Source: DASXVX01 sp036504075
GTDB lineage: Bacteria; Bacillota; Sulfobacillia; Symbiobacteriales; Symbiobacteriaceae
Assembly (NCBI GenBank): GCA_036504075.1
Contig: DASXVX010000097.1
Location: 1 to 64,000 of the forward strand
DNA length: 64,000 nt
Direction of reading: 5' to 3'
The notes under the pieces are model-generated. The model was given only the letters and a program-made list of their open reading frames with translations. It had not been told where the DNA came from and searched no databases. A program made the position numbers and the translations under genes. Below, piece after piece: positions 40,054 to 49,437 of this stretch; positions within the stretch are counted from its first letter, which is position 1, and every line of letters begins with the position of its first letter.

Positions 40054-42413
40054 TCGCGCCCTTCCCAGCGGCTCTCGCCCGTCCAGTAGAACGTGAAGCG
40101 GATGGGCGACCACCGTTCCAGGTTGGGCTTCAGGTCCACGAAGTGGATGCCAAGTGACGTCGGCGTGGAGTTGGTGTCCTGAATGGTCAGCCAGTCGTCT
40201 TCCGACCAGCGGAGGCGGAACGGCACCATGGCCTGGACCCGGAGGAGCGCGTCTTTCCGCATGTCCTTCGGCTGGCGGTTGAGCTTCCAGACCTCCAGTT
40301 GGTGCAGGGCCTGCCGGCCATACCGATACCGCTGTGCCACCGGTTCGATCAGGTCGAAGACGAGGCAGTCGCGGGCGGACCGCAGCAGTTTGATGTACTC
40401 GGCGTGCGCCCACATGAGCGGCATGGCCGAACCGGTCGGCTTGCCGAGCCGGAGGTCCGCATCCGGCAGGTCGGACTCGTCCCAGACTTGCTCCGGCAAC
40501 ATGCCGGCCGGGCTGGCGAACCGCTCCATCGCCCGGATGAACGGGGTGACGTCGTGGCCGGCGGCCAGCTCGTAATGGCCTCGCTCGCCGGCTAGCAGCG
40601 GCCAGGCGCGGCCCTGGCCCCAGCCCACGTACGGCTTGCCGTCCGGCTGCTCGCCGTAGCCGTCGTGGTTGTAGCGGCGCCAGGCCGGGCCGAACGGGGT
40701 CTCCGCCTTGAGCACGGCGTCGACCACCTTCAGCGAGTCGACGATCAGCGGGTCGTCCGGCTTCCGGATGCCGTAGCGGACCAGCTCCAGGAAGCCGGCG
40801 TCCACGATATCCTTCGCCGGGAAGCCCTGGGGCGTGCCCGGCTTCCGGTTGGCGACGAACAGAATGCCCTGGTTGGGGTTCTCGTTCGGGGACGGATCGT
40901 TGATGTCCACCGGCAGAATCCGGATGTAATGCCGGGGGATGCCGGGCACCAGGGTGCCTTCGGTTGTGACGGTCCAGGCATCCACGTGGCTCTCGAGGAA
41001 ATCGGCGTACCCCTCCAGGAACGTCGCCGTCGTCATGTCGCCCCGGTCGTAGGCAAACGCGGCCGCGCAGATCAGCGCCGCGATGTTGACCGCCAGCGTG
41101 GACGGGGAGTAACCGCTGTTCTCTTCCCACCGCTCCTGCTGGGTGGCCGGGCCGTGGTTGATCAGGTAGGCGGCGGCCCGCATCACCAGTGTGTACGGGT
41201 CGAAATCCCAGAGGGCGCCGGCTTCTTTCAGCCGCCAGGCCAGCAGGATCGGGAAGGCCACCTCGTCAAGCTGGATGCCCGGCCAGTGGGCGTCGCCGTT
41301 GATCCAGAAGTTCTGCGGAAAGCCGCCGTCGGCTTGCTGGCTGGCCGCCAGGTAGACCAGCGCTTTGAGCGGCGTGGCCTCGTCGCCGGCCGCCAGCAGC
41401 CCGGTGGCGCTGTTGATCATGTCCCGGGTCCAGACCAGGTGGTAGCCCCCGCTCCCGTCGTCGCCCAGGTTTTCGCCCCAGGGGATCGACAGGGAGGCGA
41501 TCATGGCGCCGAGGTAGGTCTTGTCCTGGTGGGCGATCAGCAGGCTGTGGCTGGTATGGTAGAGCGCGCCGTTGTCATGCGAAATGTCCCCCAGCGGATG
41601 GATGCGCTCCCGGTGGTAGTCCCACTGGTTTACGAACTTGGTCCGGAGCTTGTGATACGGCATGCTCAGGGCCTGAAGCAGGGCCGTGACCGCGCTCTGG
41701 CGGCCTGAGCCAAAGGCCAGCCCCATGGTAAACTCGCGGGTGCTCGTCAGGTCCAACTGACCGGTCAGGAGGATATTGCCCTCCAGCGCCTGGTCGAACT
41801 CCCAGTCCAGTTTGTAGTTGTCCCGGAGATCCTCCGCACCGTCGCTGTAGCCGATGTACCCGCAGGAGAGCCGGCTGAAGGGCACCGTGGCGCCCATGGC
41901 CAGCCAGAGGCCGCCTTTTTCCGCCACCAGCACTTGCCGCCCGTGCACTTCGATCACGTAACCGTTGTTCCCCCAGCCGCCGCCGCCCAGGCGGGGCTCG
42001 CAGGTGGCGTAGAGCTGCAGCGGCATGGCGGACTCCAGCCGCGTATGCTGCAGCACGCAGGGCAACTGCGGGTGAGCGATGATCTCCTTGCTAATGCGAT
42101 AGCGCCCTTTGGGGTCGGCATTATTGACCTGATAGCCCAGCACGTGCCGGGCGATGGGCGCTACCTGCGATTCTAAATCGCGCTCCTGGTGGCAGAAGGT
42201 CTCGCCGTCGGTGATCAGGTACTGCAGTTCGCGCAATTGAGGGCGGTCGACGGTGGGGAAGTACACCTCCGTCAGCACGCCCCGGGCGAGCGTAAACCAG
42301 ATATGGCTGGACGTGGAGCGGGCCGTGCCGACACCGTCTTTGTTGCCGTGGGTCCAGCGCGGCTCGGTTCCGGGCCAGCCGAAGGCAGTGCGTACCCCGC
42401 GGAATGTGGACAT
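40029..42413 (-). CDS. GH15 glucoamylase-like glycoside hydrolase (copy 1)
   Basis: The 794-residue product has an N-terminal beta-sandwich domain and an (alpha/alpha)6 barrel typical of bacterial GH15 glucoamylases. Likely catalytic acids are in RWEENSGYSPST (about 427) and LPEQVWDE (about 642); DMINSATGLLAAGD and GGFPQNFWINGD are other family blocks. It would release glucose from alpha-glucan ends. No signal peptide, so it acts in the cytoplasm. ATG 42413 follows AGGTGAGG. It is a close full-length paralogue of the gene upstream. Confidence 0.87.
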   Translation of the reverse strand: MSTFRGVRTAFGWPGTEPRWTHGNKDGVGTARSTSSHIWFTLARGVLTEVYFPTVDRPQLRELQYLITDGETFCHQERDLESQVAPIARHVLGYQVNNADPKGRYRISKEIIAHPQLPCVLQHTRLESAMPLQLYATCEPRLGGGGWGNNGYVIEVHGRQVLVAEKGGLWLAMGATVPFSRLSCGYIGYSDGAEDLRDNYKLDWEFDQALEGNILLTGQLDLTSTREFTMGLAFGSGRQSAVTALLQALSMPYHKLRTKFVNQWDYHRERIHPLGDISHDNGALYHTSHSLLIAHQDKTYLGAMIASLSIPWGENLGDDGSGGYHLVWTRDMINSATGLLAAGDEATPLKALVYLAASQQADGGFPQNFWINGDAHWPGIQLDEVAFPILLAWRLKEAGALWDFDPYTLVMRAAAYLINHGPATQQERWEENSGYSPSTLAVNIAALICAAAFAYDRGDMTTATFLEGYADFLESHVDAWTVTTEGTLVPGIPRHYIRILPVDINDPSPNENPNQGILFVANRKPGTPQGFPAKDIVDAGFLELVRYGIRKPDDPLIVDSLKVVDAVLKAETPFGPAWRRYNHDGYGEQPDGKPYVGWGQGRAWPLLAGERGHYELAAGHDVTPFIRAMERFASPAGMLPEQVWDESDLPDADLRLGKPTGSAMPLMWAHAEYIKLLRSARDCLVFDLIEPVAQRYRYGRQALHQLEVWKLNRQPKDMRKDALLRVQAMVPFRLRWSEDDWLTIQDTNSTPTSLGIHFVDLKPNLERWSPIRFTFYWTGESRWEGRDYEVAIRH

Positions 42414-42492
42414 TCGCCTCACCTCTGAAAGGTGTCTCGCTTTTACTAATAATACTACGAATGTTCGGCTGTTCGCGCCGTGTACGTCGCAG

Positions 42493-42531
42493 AAAAAACG
42501 GGCTTCAGGGGAGTTTCCCCGAAGCCCGTTT
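42493..42531 (-). terminator. intrinsic terminator of GH15 copy 2
   Basis: AAACGGGCTTC with its complement encloses GGGGA/TCCCC (16 pairs, one bulged base). On the reverse strand it is followed by TTTTTTCTG. It separates the two glucoamylase genes. Confidence 0.88.
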
Positions 42532-42532
42532 G

Positions 42533-44974
42533 CTATTCGCCAAACCCGGTGCCGTCCCGCAACTGCTCGCCGGCCTCGGGCATGCCGTCCCTGGTAACGG
42601 CGACCGCGTAGTCTTCCCCTTCCCACCGTTCATCGGCCGTCCAGTGGAACGTGAACTTGATCGACCCGCCTTGCCCGGGCGCGGGCTTGAGGTCGGCAAA
42701 CGCAATGCCCAAGGCGGTCGTCGCAGAGATGGTGTCGTGGACCGTCTGCCAGTTGTCGTTCGACCAGACCAGCCGGAAGGGCGCCGGGGCCTGCACCCGC
42801 AGCGTCATGTCGCTTTGCATGACGCGGGGCCGGCGGTTGGGCTTCCAGATTTCCAGTTGCCGGACCGTCCGCCGGTTGCCCAGGTAGCGGACCCGGACGG
42901 GTTCGATCAGGTCGAAGACCCGCCCGTCCCGGGCCGACCGCAGGAGCTTGATGTACTCGGCGTGCGCCCACATGAGCGGCATGGCCGCACCGGTGGGCCC
43001 GCCCAGACGGAGTCCCAGTTCGGGGCGGTCCGGTTCGTCCCAGACCTGCTCAGGGAGCAGTCCGGTCCCGTTCGCGAAGCGCTCCATGGCCCGAATGAAC
43101 GGGGTCGGGTCCTGCCCGGCGGCAAGTTCGTAGTGGCCCCGCTCGCCGGTCAGAAGCGGCCAGGCTCGGCCCTGGCCCCAGCCGGCGTAGGGGCCGCCGT
43201 CGGGCCGCTGGCCGTATCCGTCGTGGTTGTAGCGCCGCCAGGCCGGGCCGTTGGGGGTGTCCACTTTGAGTACGGCGTCTACCACCGCCAGCGAGTCCCA
43301 GATCAGTGGGTCGTCGGGCCGGCGGATGCCGTAGCGCACCAGCTCCAGGAATCCCGCATCGACGACGGCCCTGGCCGGAAAGGCCCGTTGCGCCCCCGGC
43401 GGCCGGTTGGCAATCCAGAGCGCCCCGTGGTTGGGGTCCTCGTCCGGGCTGACCTCGTCCACGTCTACCGGATGAATCCGGACCAGGTGGCGCCGGATGC
43501 CGGGCACCAGTTCGCCTTCGGTCGTTACGGTCCACTGTTCGACGTGCCCTTCCAGGAAGTCGGCGTACTCCTCCAGGAAGGTGGCGGTGGCATCGTCGCC
43601 CTGATCGCGGACGATGTCCGCCGCACAGATCAGCGCCGCGATGGTAACCGCGAGGGTGGAGGGGGAGTAGCCGCTGTTTTCCTCCCACCGCTCCTGCTGG
43701 GTGGCCGGGCCGTGATCGATCAGGTAGCCGGCCGCCCGGAGGACCATGGTGTAAGGATCGAAGTCCCGCAACGCCCCCTCTTGCTTCAGCCGCCAGGCGA
43801 GCAGAATCGGGAAGGCGACTTCGTCCAACTGGATGCCGCGCCAGTGGGGTTCGCCGTTGATCCAGAAGTTTTGCGGGAAGCCGCCGTCGGCTTGTTGGCT
43901 GGAGGCCAGGTAAATCAGCGCCCGCAGGGGGGCGTCCAGGTCGCCGGCGGCCAGGAGGCCGAGGGCGCTGTTGACCATGTCCCGGGTCCAGACCAGGTGG
44001 TATCCGCCGATGCCGTCATCCGCCACGGCCTCGCCCCAGGGGATCGACAGGGAGGCAATGAGCGCGCCCCGATAGGTCTTGTCTTCGTGCGCCAGGAGCA
44101 GGCTGTGGCTGGTGTGGTACAGGTTGCCGCCGTCGCCGGCGTAGGGTTCCAGCGGTAAGAGCCGCTCGTTGCGCCAGTCCCACTGCCGCATGAAGTTGCG
44201 CTTGAGGTCGCCAAATGGCATGGCCAGCGACTGAAAGAGCGCAACGATGGCGCTTTGCATGCCGTGGCCAAACGCCATGCCCAGGGTGAATTCTTTGCTG
44301 GTGGATAAATCGAGTTCAGCGGTCAGGAGGATGTTGCCTTCGAGGGCGCGATCGAATTCCCAGTCCAGCTGATAATTGCCGGCCAGGTCGGTCAGGCCGT
44401 CGCTTGTGCCGGCGTAACCCACCGACAGCCGGCGGAAAGGTACCGTGGCCGCCATGGCCAGCCAGATGCCGTCCTTTTCGGCCACCAGCACCTGCCGGCC
44501 CTGCACTTCGACCACGTACCCGTTGTTGCCCCAGCCGGCTACGTTCAGCCGGGGGGCGCACAGGGCATACAGGTGCAGCGGCCGGTCGGATTCCAACCGC
44601 GTGTGCTGGAGCACGCAGGGCAGCAACGGGTCGGCGATGACTTCTTTCACAATGGCGTAGTGCTCGTCCGGGTGGGAATTGGTGACACGGTAGCCCAACA
44701 CGTGCGGGGCCAGGGGTTTCATGACGGAGCGCATGTGGTGCCGCTCCGTATGGCAGAAGCTTTTCCCGTCGGTGACTACGAACTGCAGGTCCCGCAGTTG
44801 CGGCCGGTCCACCGTCGGGAAATACACTTCCGTCAGGGCGCCGTGACACAGCGTAAACCAGACATGGCTGGCGTGGGAGTGTGCCGTTCCCATGCCTTCC
44901 TTGCTGCCGTGGGTCCACCGGGGTTCTCTGCCGGGCCATCCGAATGCATTTCGGTCACCACGAAATTTGGCCAC
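42533..44974 (-). CDS. GH15 glucoamylase-like glycoside hydrolase (copy 2)
   Basis: The 813-residue product matches copy 1 along its whole length, including RWEENSGYSPST and LPEQVWDE at the catalytic positions, plus a 20-residue C-terminal extension. It is predicted to be a cytoplasmic alpha-glucan-trimming enzyme. GTG 44974 is chosen because it aligns with the start of copy 1 (VAKFRG against MSTFRG) and AGAAGG lies nine bases before it; ATG 44983 would be too close to that site. It diverges from the nucleotide-sugar operon across a 143-base AT-rich region. Confidence 0.87.
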   Translation of the reverse strand: MAKFRGDRNAFGWPGREPRWTHGSKEGMGTAHSHASHVWFTLCHGALTEVYFPTVDRPQLRDLQFVVTDGKSFCHTERHHMRSVMKPLAPHVLGYRVTNSHPDEHYAIVKEVIADPLLPCVLQHTRLESDRPLHLYALCAPRLNVAGWGNNGYVVEVQGRQVLVAEKDGIWLAMAATVPFRRLSVGYAGTSDGLTDLAGNYQLDWEFDRALEGNILLTAELDLSTSKEFTLGMAFGHGMQSAIVALFQSLAMPFGDLKRNFMRQWDWRNERLLPLEPYAGDGGNLYHTSHSLLLAHEDKTYRGALIASLSIPWGEAVADDGIGGYHLVWTRDMVNSALGLLAAGDLDAPLRALIYLASSQQADGGFPQNFWINGEPHWRGIQLDEVAFPILLAWRLKQEGALRDFDPYTMVLRAAGYLIDHGPATQQERWEENSGYSPSTLAVTIAALICAADIVRDQGDDATATFLEEYADFLEGHVEQWTVTTEGELVPGIRRHLVRIHPVDVDEVSPDEDPNHGALWIANRPPGAQRAFPARAVVDAGFLELVRYGIRRPDDPLIWDSLAVVDAVLKVDTPNGPAWRRYNHDGYGQRPDGGPYAGWGQGRAWPLLTGERGHYELAAGQDPTPFIRAMERFANGTGLLPEQVWDEPDRPELGLRLGGPTGAAMPLMWAHAEYIKLLRSARDGRVFDLIEPVRVRYLGNRRTVRQLEIWKPNRRPRVMQSDMTLRVQAPAPFRLVWSNDNWQTVHDTISATTALGIAFADLKPAPGQGGSIKFTFHWTADERWEGEDYAVAVTRDGMPEAGEQLRDGTGFGE

Positions 44975-45014
44975 CCGTATCATCCTTCTGAATTTATTGA
45001 TAAAACTGGGCTGT

Positions 45015-45045
45015 TTGAATGCGCCAAGAGCTTTTATAATATAAT
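45015..45045 (+). promoter_or_regulatory. AT-rich promoter region of the glucan operon
   Basis: TTGAAT (45015-45020) stands upstream of overlapping TATAAT boxes at 45035 and 45040; spacings of 14 or 19 are off-optimum, so the exact -35 box is uncertain. The region lies between the divergent GH15 copy 2 and the pyrophosphorylase fusion gene. Confidence 0.45.
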
Positions 45046-45117
45046 CTACGGATGTTTGAGCATAAAGGATCGAAGCATTAGGAAATAAACCCATAAAATG
45101 TAAAGGGGGGCGGCTGG

Positions 45118-47649
45118 ATGGCTGGTGGGGTAAAGGCCGTGGTGATGGCTGGTGGGGAGGGGACCCGGTTGCGTCCCTTGACGGTGAACCGGCCCAAACC
45201 GATGGTCCCGGTGGTGAATCGCCCGGTCATGGAGCACATTGTGGGGCTTTTGCGGCAGCATGAGATCCGTGATGTGATCGCCACGCTCTTCTACTTGCCG
45301 GACGTAATCCGGGACTACTTTGGCGATGGTCAGGACTTTGGGGTGCACATGAACTATTCGGTCGAGGTCCAGCCGTTGGGGACGGCCGGCAGCGTCAGGC
45401 AGGCGATGGCGGAGTCAGGGGACTCTGCCCTGGTCATTTCCGGCGACGCGCTGACCGACATGGATCTGACCGATCTCATCCGGTTCCACAAGGAGAAGAA
45501 ATCGGTAGCCACCCTGGCGCTGACGCGGGTCGAGAACCCGTTGGAGTTTGGCGTGGTGATCACCGACGGGGCGGGGCGCATCGTGCGGTTCCTGGAGAAG
45601 CCATCGTGGTCGGAGGTCTTCAGCGATACGATCAACACCGGGATTTACGTGCTGGAGCCGGAAGTCCTGGAACTGATGGAAGAAGGCAAGGCTTACGACT
45701 TTAGCAAGGACATTTTCCCGCAGCTGCTGGCGGCGGGCCGGCCCATGTACGGCTACATTAGCCGGGATTACTGGTGCGACATCGGTTCGCTGGACCAGAC
45801 GCTGCAGGCGCAGGTGGACTGCCTGTCGGGCAGGGTCCGGGTCGATATTCCGGGCGAGGAGGTGCGCCGGGGGGTCTGGATCGGCCGGAACGTCGACATC
45901 GACCCGACCGCCCGGCTCGAAGGCCCGGTCGTAATCGGGGACGGTGCCGTCATCCGCCGGGGCGCCCGCATCGGTCCGCTCTCGGTGATCGGGCCGAACA
46001 CGGTCGTGGACGAATCGGCCGAGGTGCTGCGGTCCGTGACCATGCCGGGGGCCTACGTGGGGCAGGGGGCCGGCCTGCGTGCGGGGTTCCTGGCCAAGGG
46101 CGCCACCCTTGCCCGGCTGGCTGCGGTCGGCCAGGGGGCCGTGATCGGCGACGACACGCAAATCGGCGAAGGGACGATCGTGAAGCCGGGCGTGAAGGTC
46201 TGGCCGTTCAAGACCATTGACGCCGGTGTACAGGTAAATTCTACCATAGTCTGGGGTGCGCGGCATTCCAAAGCGGTCTTCGGACCGGGCGGGGTCAGCG
46301 GGCTGGGGAACATCGAAATTACCCCGGTGGTGGCCGTGCGGCTGGGCGAGGCGTTCGGTTCGGCCTTGAACCGGGGCGATGCGGTCTGCGTCAGCCGGGA
46401 CGGGTATCCGGCTTCGGTGATGCTGAAGCGGGCGCTCATGGCGGGGCTGGCGTCGGCCGGTATCCGGGTCTTCAACCTCGAATCGTCGCCGCTGCCGCTC
46501 ATGCGGCATGCCGTACCGTCGCTGGGCGCCAAGGGCGGCGTCTTTGTCATGGCCAATCCGTTCAGCCCGGGGTCCGTGGTGATTCAGCTGCTGGACGCCC
46601 GCGGCACGGACATTGACACAGCCACGGAGCGAAAAATCGAAACGATGATGGTTCGGGAGGATACCCGGAAGGCGCCGGTGGAGGAGATCGGCACGGTGTC
46701 GTATCCGCCCAAGGTGCCGGATTACTACCGCAGCGACTTCCTGGGCCGGCTGGATGTGCCCACTGTGCGCAAGCGGCAGTTCCGCACTGTACTGGATTAC
46801 GGCAATGGGGTGGCCGCGCAGATCATGCCCTCGCTGTTGGGCGAACTGGGCTGCCAGGACATGGCGATTAACACGGCCTACGACCCGCGGCGGCTCTCCC
46901 GCACGGACATGGAGATCCGGCAGGGGCTGGACTTCCTGGCGGGCATGGTGGACGCCATTCAGGCAGACCTGGGCGTGCTGTTTGATGCCACGGGGCAGCG
47001 CATCCGGCTGGTGGACAACCGGGGGCGGGTGCTGAACGGTCAGCAGACGCTGGCGCTGTTTGCCTACCTGGCGCTGGACCGCGAGCGGGGCGCCCGCATC
47101 GCCGTGCCGGTGACGGCTACCGACGCCGTGGACCGGGTGGCCGGTGAGCATGGCGGCGCAGTCGTCCGGACGAAGACGGGTCCCCGGGCGCTCATGCAGG
47201 CGGCGTTGGGCCACCAGGTGGTCCTTTGCGGGGACGAGCACGGCGGGTTCATTTTCCCGGGCTTTTCGGCCGGGCTTGACGGGCTTTTCGCCACGGCTCA
47301 ACTGCTGCAGATGTTGGCGCTGTCGGGCCGGCCGCTGGACCGGCTGGTGGACGCCCTGCCGCCGGCGGACGTGGAGCTTGAGAACGTGGCCTGCCCGCTG
47401 GAGGCCAAAGGCCGGGCCATGCGCTTGCTGACCGAGGCGACGATGGGGCAGGAAGTGGTGCTGGTCGACGGCGTCAAGGTACGGCGCGACGGGGCGTGGG
47501 TGGCCTTGATTCCCGACGCGGTGGCGCCGGTGATGCACATCTATTCGGAGCCGGCCGAAGCGGCCCGGGAACTGGTGGGAGAGTATCGGGCGGTGGTGGA
47601 GATGGCGGTCCGGGAGCTGGAACCGGAACTGGCCCATACCGACGACTAA
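45118..47649 (+). CDS. mannose-1-phosphate guanylyltransferase/phosphomannomutase-like fusion
   Basis: The 843-residue product has a nucleotidyltransferase domain (MAGGEGTRLRPLT at about 10-22, then ISGDALTDMDL and EKPSWSEVFSDTINTGIY), a hexapeptide-repeat beta-helix (about 250-370) and a C-terminal phosphohexomutase-like domain. In that last domain the phosphoserine loop (normally TASHNP) reads VMANPFSPG, so mutase activity is doubtful. It probably makes an NDP-sugar for the operon's glycosyltransferase. ATG 45118 follows AAAGGGGGG. Confidence 0.85.
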   Translation: MAGGVKAVVMAGGEGTRLRPLTVNRPKPMVPVVNRPVMEHIVGLLRQHEIRDVIATLFYLPDVIRDYFGDGQDFGVHMNYSVEVQPLGTAGSVRQAMAESGDSALVISGDALTDMDLTDLIRFHKEKKSVATLALTRVENPLEFGVVITDGAGRIVRFLEKPSWSEVFSDTINTGIYVLEPEVLELMEEGKAYDFSKDIFPQLLAAGRPMYGYISRDYWCDIGSLDQTLQAQVDCLSGRVRVDIPGEEVRRGVWIGRNVDIDPTARLEGPVVIGDGAVIRRGARIGPLSVIGPNTVVDESAEVLRSVTMPGAYVGQGAGLRAGFLAKGATLARLAAVGQGAVIGDDTQIGEGTIVKPGVKVWPFKTIDAGVQVNSTIVWGARHSKAVFGPGGVSGLGNIEITPVVAVRLGEAFGSALNRGDAVCVSRDGYPASVMLKRALMAGLASAGIRVFNLESSPLPLMRHAVPSLGAKGGVFVMANPFSPGSVVIQLLDARGTDIDTATERKIETMMVREDTRKAPVEEIGTVSYPPKVPDYYRSDFLGRLDVPTVRKRQFRTVLDYGNGVAAQIMPSLLGELGCQDMAINTAYDPRRLSRTDMEIRQGLDFLAGMVDAIQADLGVLFDATGQRIRLVDNRGRVLNGQQTLALFAYLALDRERGARIAVPVTATDAVDRVAGEHGGAVVRTKTGPRALMQAALGHQVVLCGDEHGGFIFPGFSAGLDGLFATAQLLQMLALSGRPLDRLVDALPPADVELENVACPLEAKGRAMRLLTEATMGQEVVLVDGVKVRRDGAWVALIPDAVAPVMHIYSEPAEAARELVGEYRAVVEMAVRELEPELAHTDD

Positions 47650-47672
47650 ACAAAGGCGTAGGAGGGGATGTC

Positions 47673-49058
47673 GTGATTACATTTGGCACTGACGGCTGGC
47701 GGGGCGTCCTGGCAGCAGACTTCACGTTCCAGAATGTCCGGGCCGTGGCGCGGGCCGTAGCCCAGTATCTGGTCAAGAGCGAGCCTGGCAAGGGTTGCCT
47801 GATCGGGTACGACAACCGCTTCCTCGCGGCGGAAATGGCCAAGGCGGCCTGCGCGGTGCTGGCGGAGGAGGGCGTGGAGGCGATCATGACCGACCGGCCG
47901 ACGCCCACGCCGGTGTTAGCCCACGCCGTGCAGCACCGCTGTGCGGGCGGTGCGATCATGTTCACCGCCAGCCACAATCCGCCCATGTACCAGGGCATGA
48001 AGTTCATCCCGTCGTATGCAGGGCCGGCTTCGCCGGCGATCACGGCAGAACTGCAGACGGCGGCGAATCTGTTCGCCCCGCACGAACGGAGCGACGCGCA
48101 CCTGCCGAAGGATGTGCCGATCTTTGACCCGGCCCCGACCTACTGGGAACACCTGAAGAACCTGGTGGACATCCGGGCGCTGCGGGAGTCGGGCCTGATC
48201 TTTGCCTACGACGCCATGTATGGCGTGGGCGCCGAGTACATGGCCAGGCTGAAGCCGCAGGTTTTCCTGCACCGCGGGCGGGACCCGCTGTTTGGCGGCA
48301 TTACCCCGGAGCCGACCGGCGAATTCCTGCAGCCGCTGGTGGATGCCATGGAGGCCGCCGGGGCTGCCCTGGGGCTGGCCACCGACGGCGACGCCGACCG
48401 GTTTGGCTGCGTGGACCCCAAGTGGGGCTACCTGAACGCCAACCAGGTCCTGACGCTCATGCTCTGGTACCTGACGGCGGTCAAGGGGCGCAAGGGCATG
48501 GTGGTCCGGACGCTGGCCACCACCCACCTGCTGGACCGCATCGCCGAAGCGGGGGGCTGCACCACGCTGGAGACGCCTGTGGGCTTCAAGCACCTGGCGC
48601 AGGCCATGCTGGAGCACGACGTGCTGCTGGCGGGCGAGGAGTCCGGGGGACTCTCCATTGGCGGACACATTCCTGAGAAAGACGGCATTCTGGCCTGCCT
48701 GCTGCTGGCCCAGATTCGGGCGGAGACGGGCCGGCCTTTGAGCCAAACCCTGCAGGAGATTTACCGCACCTACGGCGTTACAGCCACCCGCCGGGTGGAC
48801 GTGCACCTGCACCCGGGCGACCGGGAGCGGGTGGAGGCGAGGTTGAGGCAGGAGCAGTTCCCGCATGAGATCGGCGGGCGCCGGGTGGTCTCCCTGGGCC
48901 GGTCCGACGGTTACCAGTTCTTGCTGGACGGCGGCGCCTGGACCCTGCTCCGCTTCAGCGGCACCGAACCGATGGTCCGGGTGTACGGCGAAGCGGACAG
49001 CCAGGAGCACCTGTCGGCCATTCTCACGGACACCCTGAGGGAGGTGCACCATTCATGA
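47673..49058 (+). CDS. phosphoglucomutase/phosphomannomutase
   Basis: The 461-residue product is a full alpha-D-phosphohexomutase: TFGTDGWRG at the start, the phosphoserine loop FTASHNPPMYQGMK, the metal loop ATDGDADRFG, the sugar loop GEESGGLS and the phosphate loop RFSGTEPMVRVY. It interconverts hexose 6- and 1-phosphates and so links sugar catabolism to nucleotide-sugar and glucan synthesis. GTG 47673 follows GGAGGGG. It complements the degenerate mutase domain of the preceding protein. Confidence 0.92.
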   Translation: MITFGTDGWRGVLAADFTFQNVRAVARAVAQYLVKSEPGKGCLIGYDNRFLAAEMAKAACAVLAEEGVEAIMTDRPTPTPVLAHAVQHRCAGGAIMFTASHNPPMYQGMKFIPSYAGPASPAITAELQTAANLFAPHERSDAHLPKDVPIFDPAPTYWEHLKNLVDIRALRESGLIFAYDAMYGVGAEYMARLKPQVFLHRGRDPLFGGITPEPTGEFLQPLVDAMEAAGAALGLATDGDADRFGCVDPKWGYLNANQVLTLMLWYLTAVKGRKGMVVRTLATTHLLDRIAEAGGCTTLETPVGFKHLAQAMLEHDVLLAGEESGGLSIGGHIPEKDGILACLLLAQIRAETGRPLSQTLQEIYRTYGVTATRRVDVHLHPGDRERVEARLRQEQFPHEIGGRRVVSLGRSDGYQFLLDGGAWTLLRFSGTEPMVRVYGEADSQEHLSAILTDTLREVHHS

Positions 49059-49423
49059 GCGCCGCCACGGCACTGACGGAAAACGCCTGCGGGCGCCTGG
49101 GGGTGATGGTGCGGACGCCGGAAGAGCTTTTTATTTACTGGGAGACGGGTCAGGCCCCTCCGCTTACCATCCGGGTTGCCGACCTGTCGGGCCGGCCCGC
49201 AGCTCAATCGCTGGACGGACTGGGCTATCGGGATATCCCGGGGCAGGCGGGGCCGTCCTCTGTTTACGTTCGGAATTTGCTGCCCGGACATCTGTACTTC
49301 GTGGAACTGGGCGAGCAGGCCGGGGGCGGATTCCGCGGGCTCATAGGGGCCGGTCCGGTGCAGACGCCCTGGCTGCCCGTCGCCGACGCCGCGGTGTTTC
49401 CGGCGCCATATAGCCGCTCCTGA
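49055..49423 (+). CDS. DUF4912-like protein
   Basis: The 122-residue product has the DUF4912 pattern (LGVMVRTPEELFIYWET, then YVRNLLPGHLYFVELGE), a beta-rich domain often found beside GH57 alpha-glucan enzymes and thought to bind carbohydrate. It overlaps the mutase gene by four bases and precedes the branching-enzyme fusion by 14 bases, so it belongs to the same operon. Function unproved. Confidence 0.65.
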   Translation: MSAATALTENACGRLGVMVRTPEELFIYWETGQAPPLTIRVADLSGRPAAQSLDGLGYRDIPGQAGPSSVYVRNLLPGHLYFVELGEQAGGGFRGLIGAGPVQTPWLPVADAAVFPAPYSRS

Positions 49424-49437
49424 ACGGAGGGATGCAC

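Noticed and set aside
42404..44158. 584-codon forward frame opposite GH15 copy 2
   Set aside because: Antisense shadow; the GH15 frame has intact catalytic motifs and a paralogue next door.
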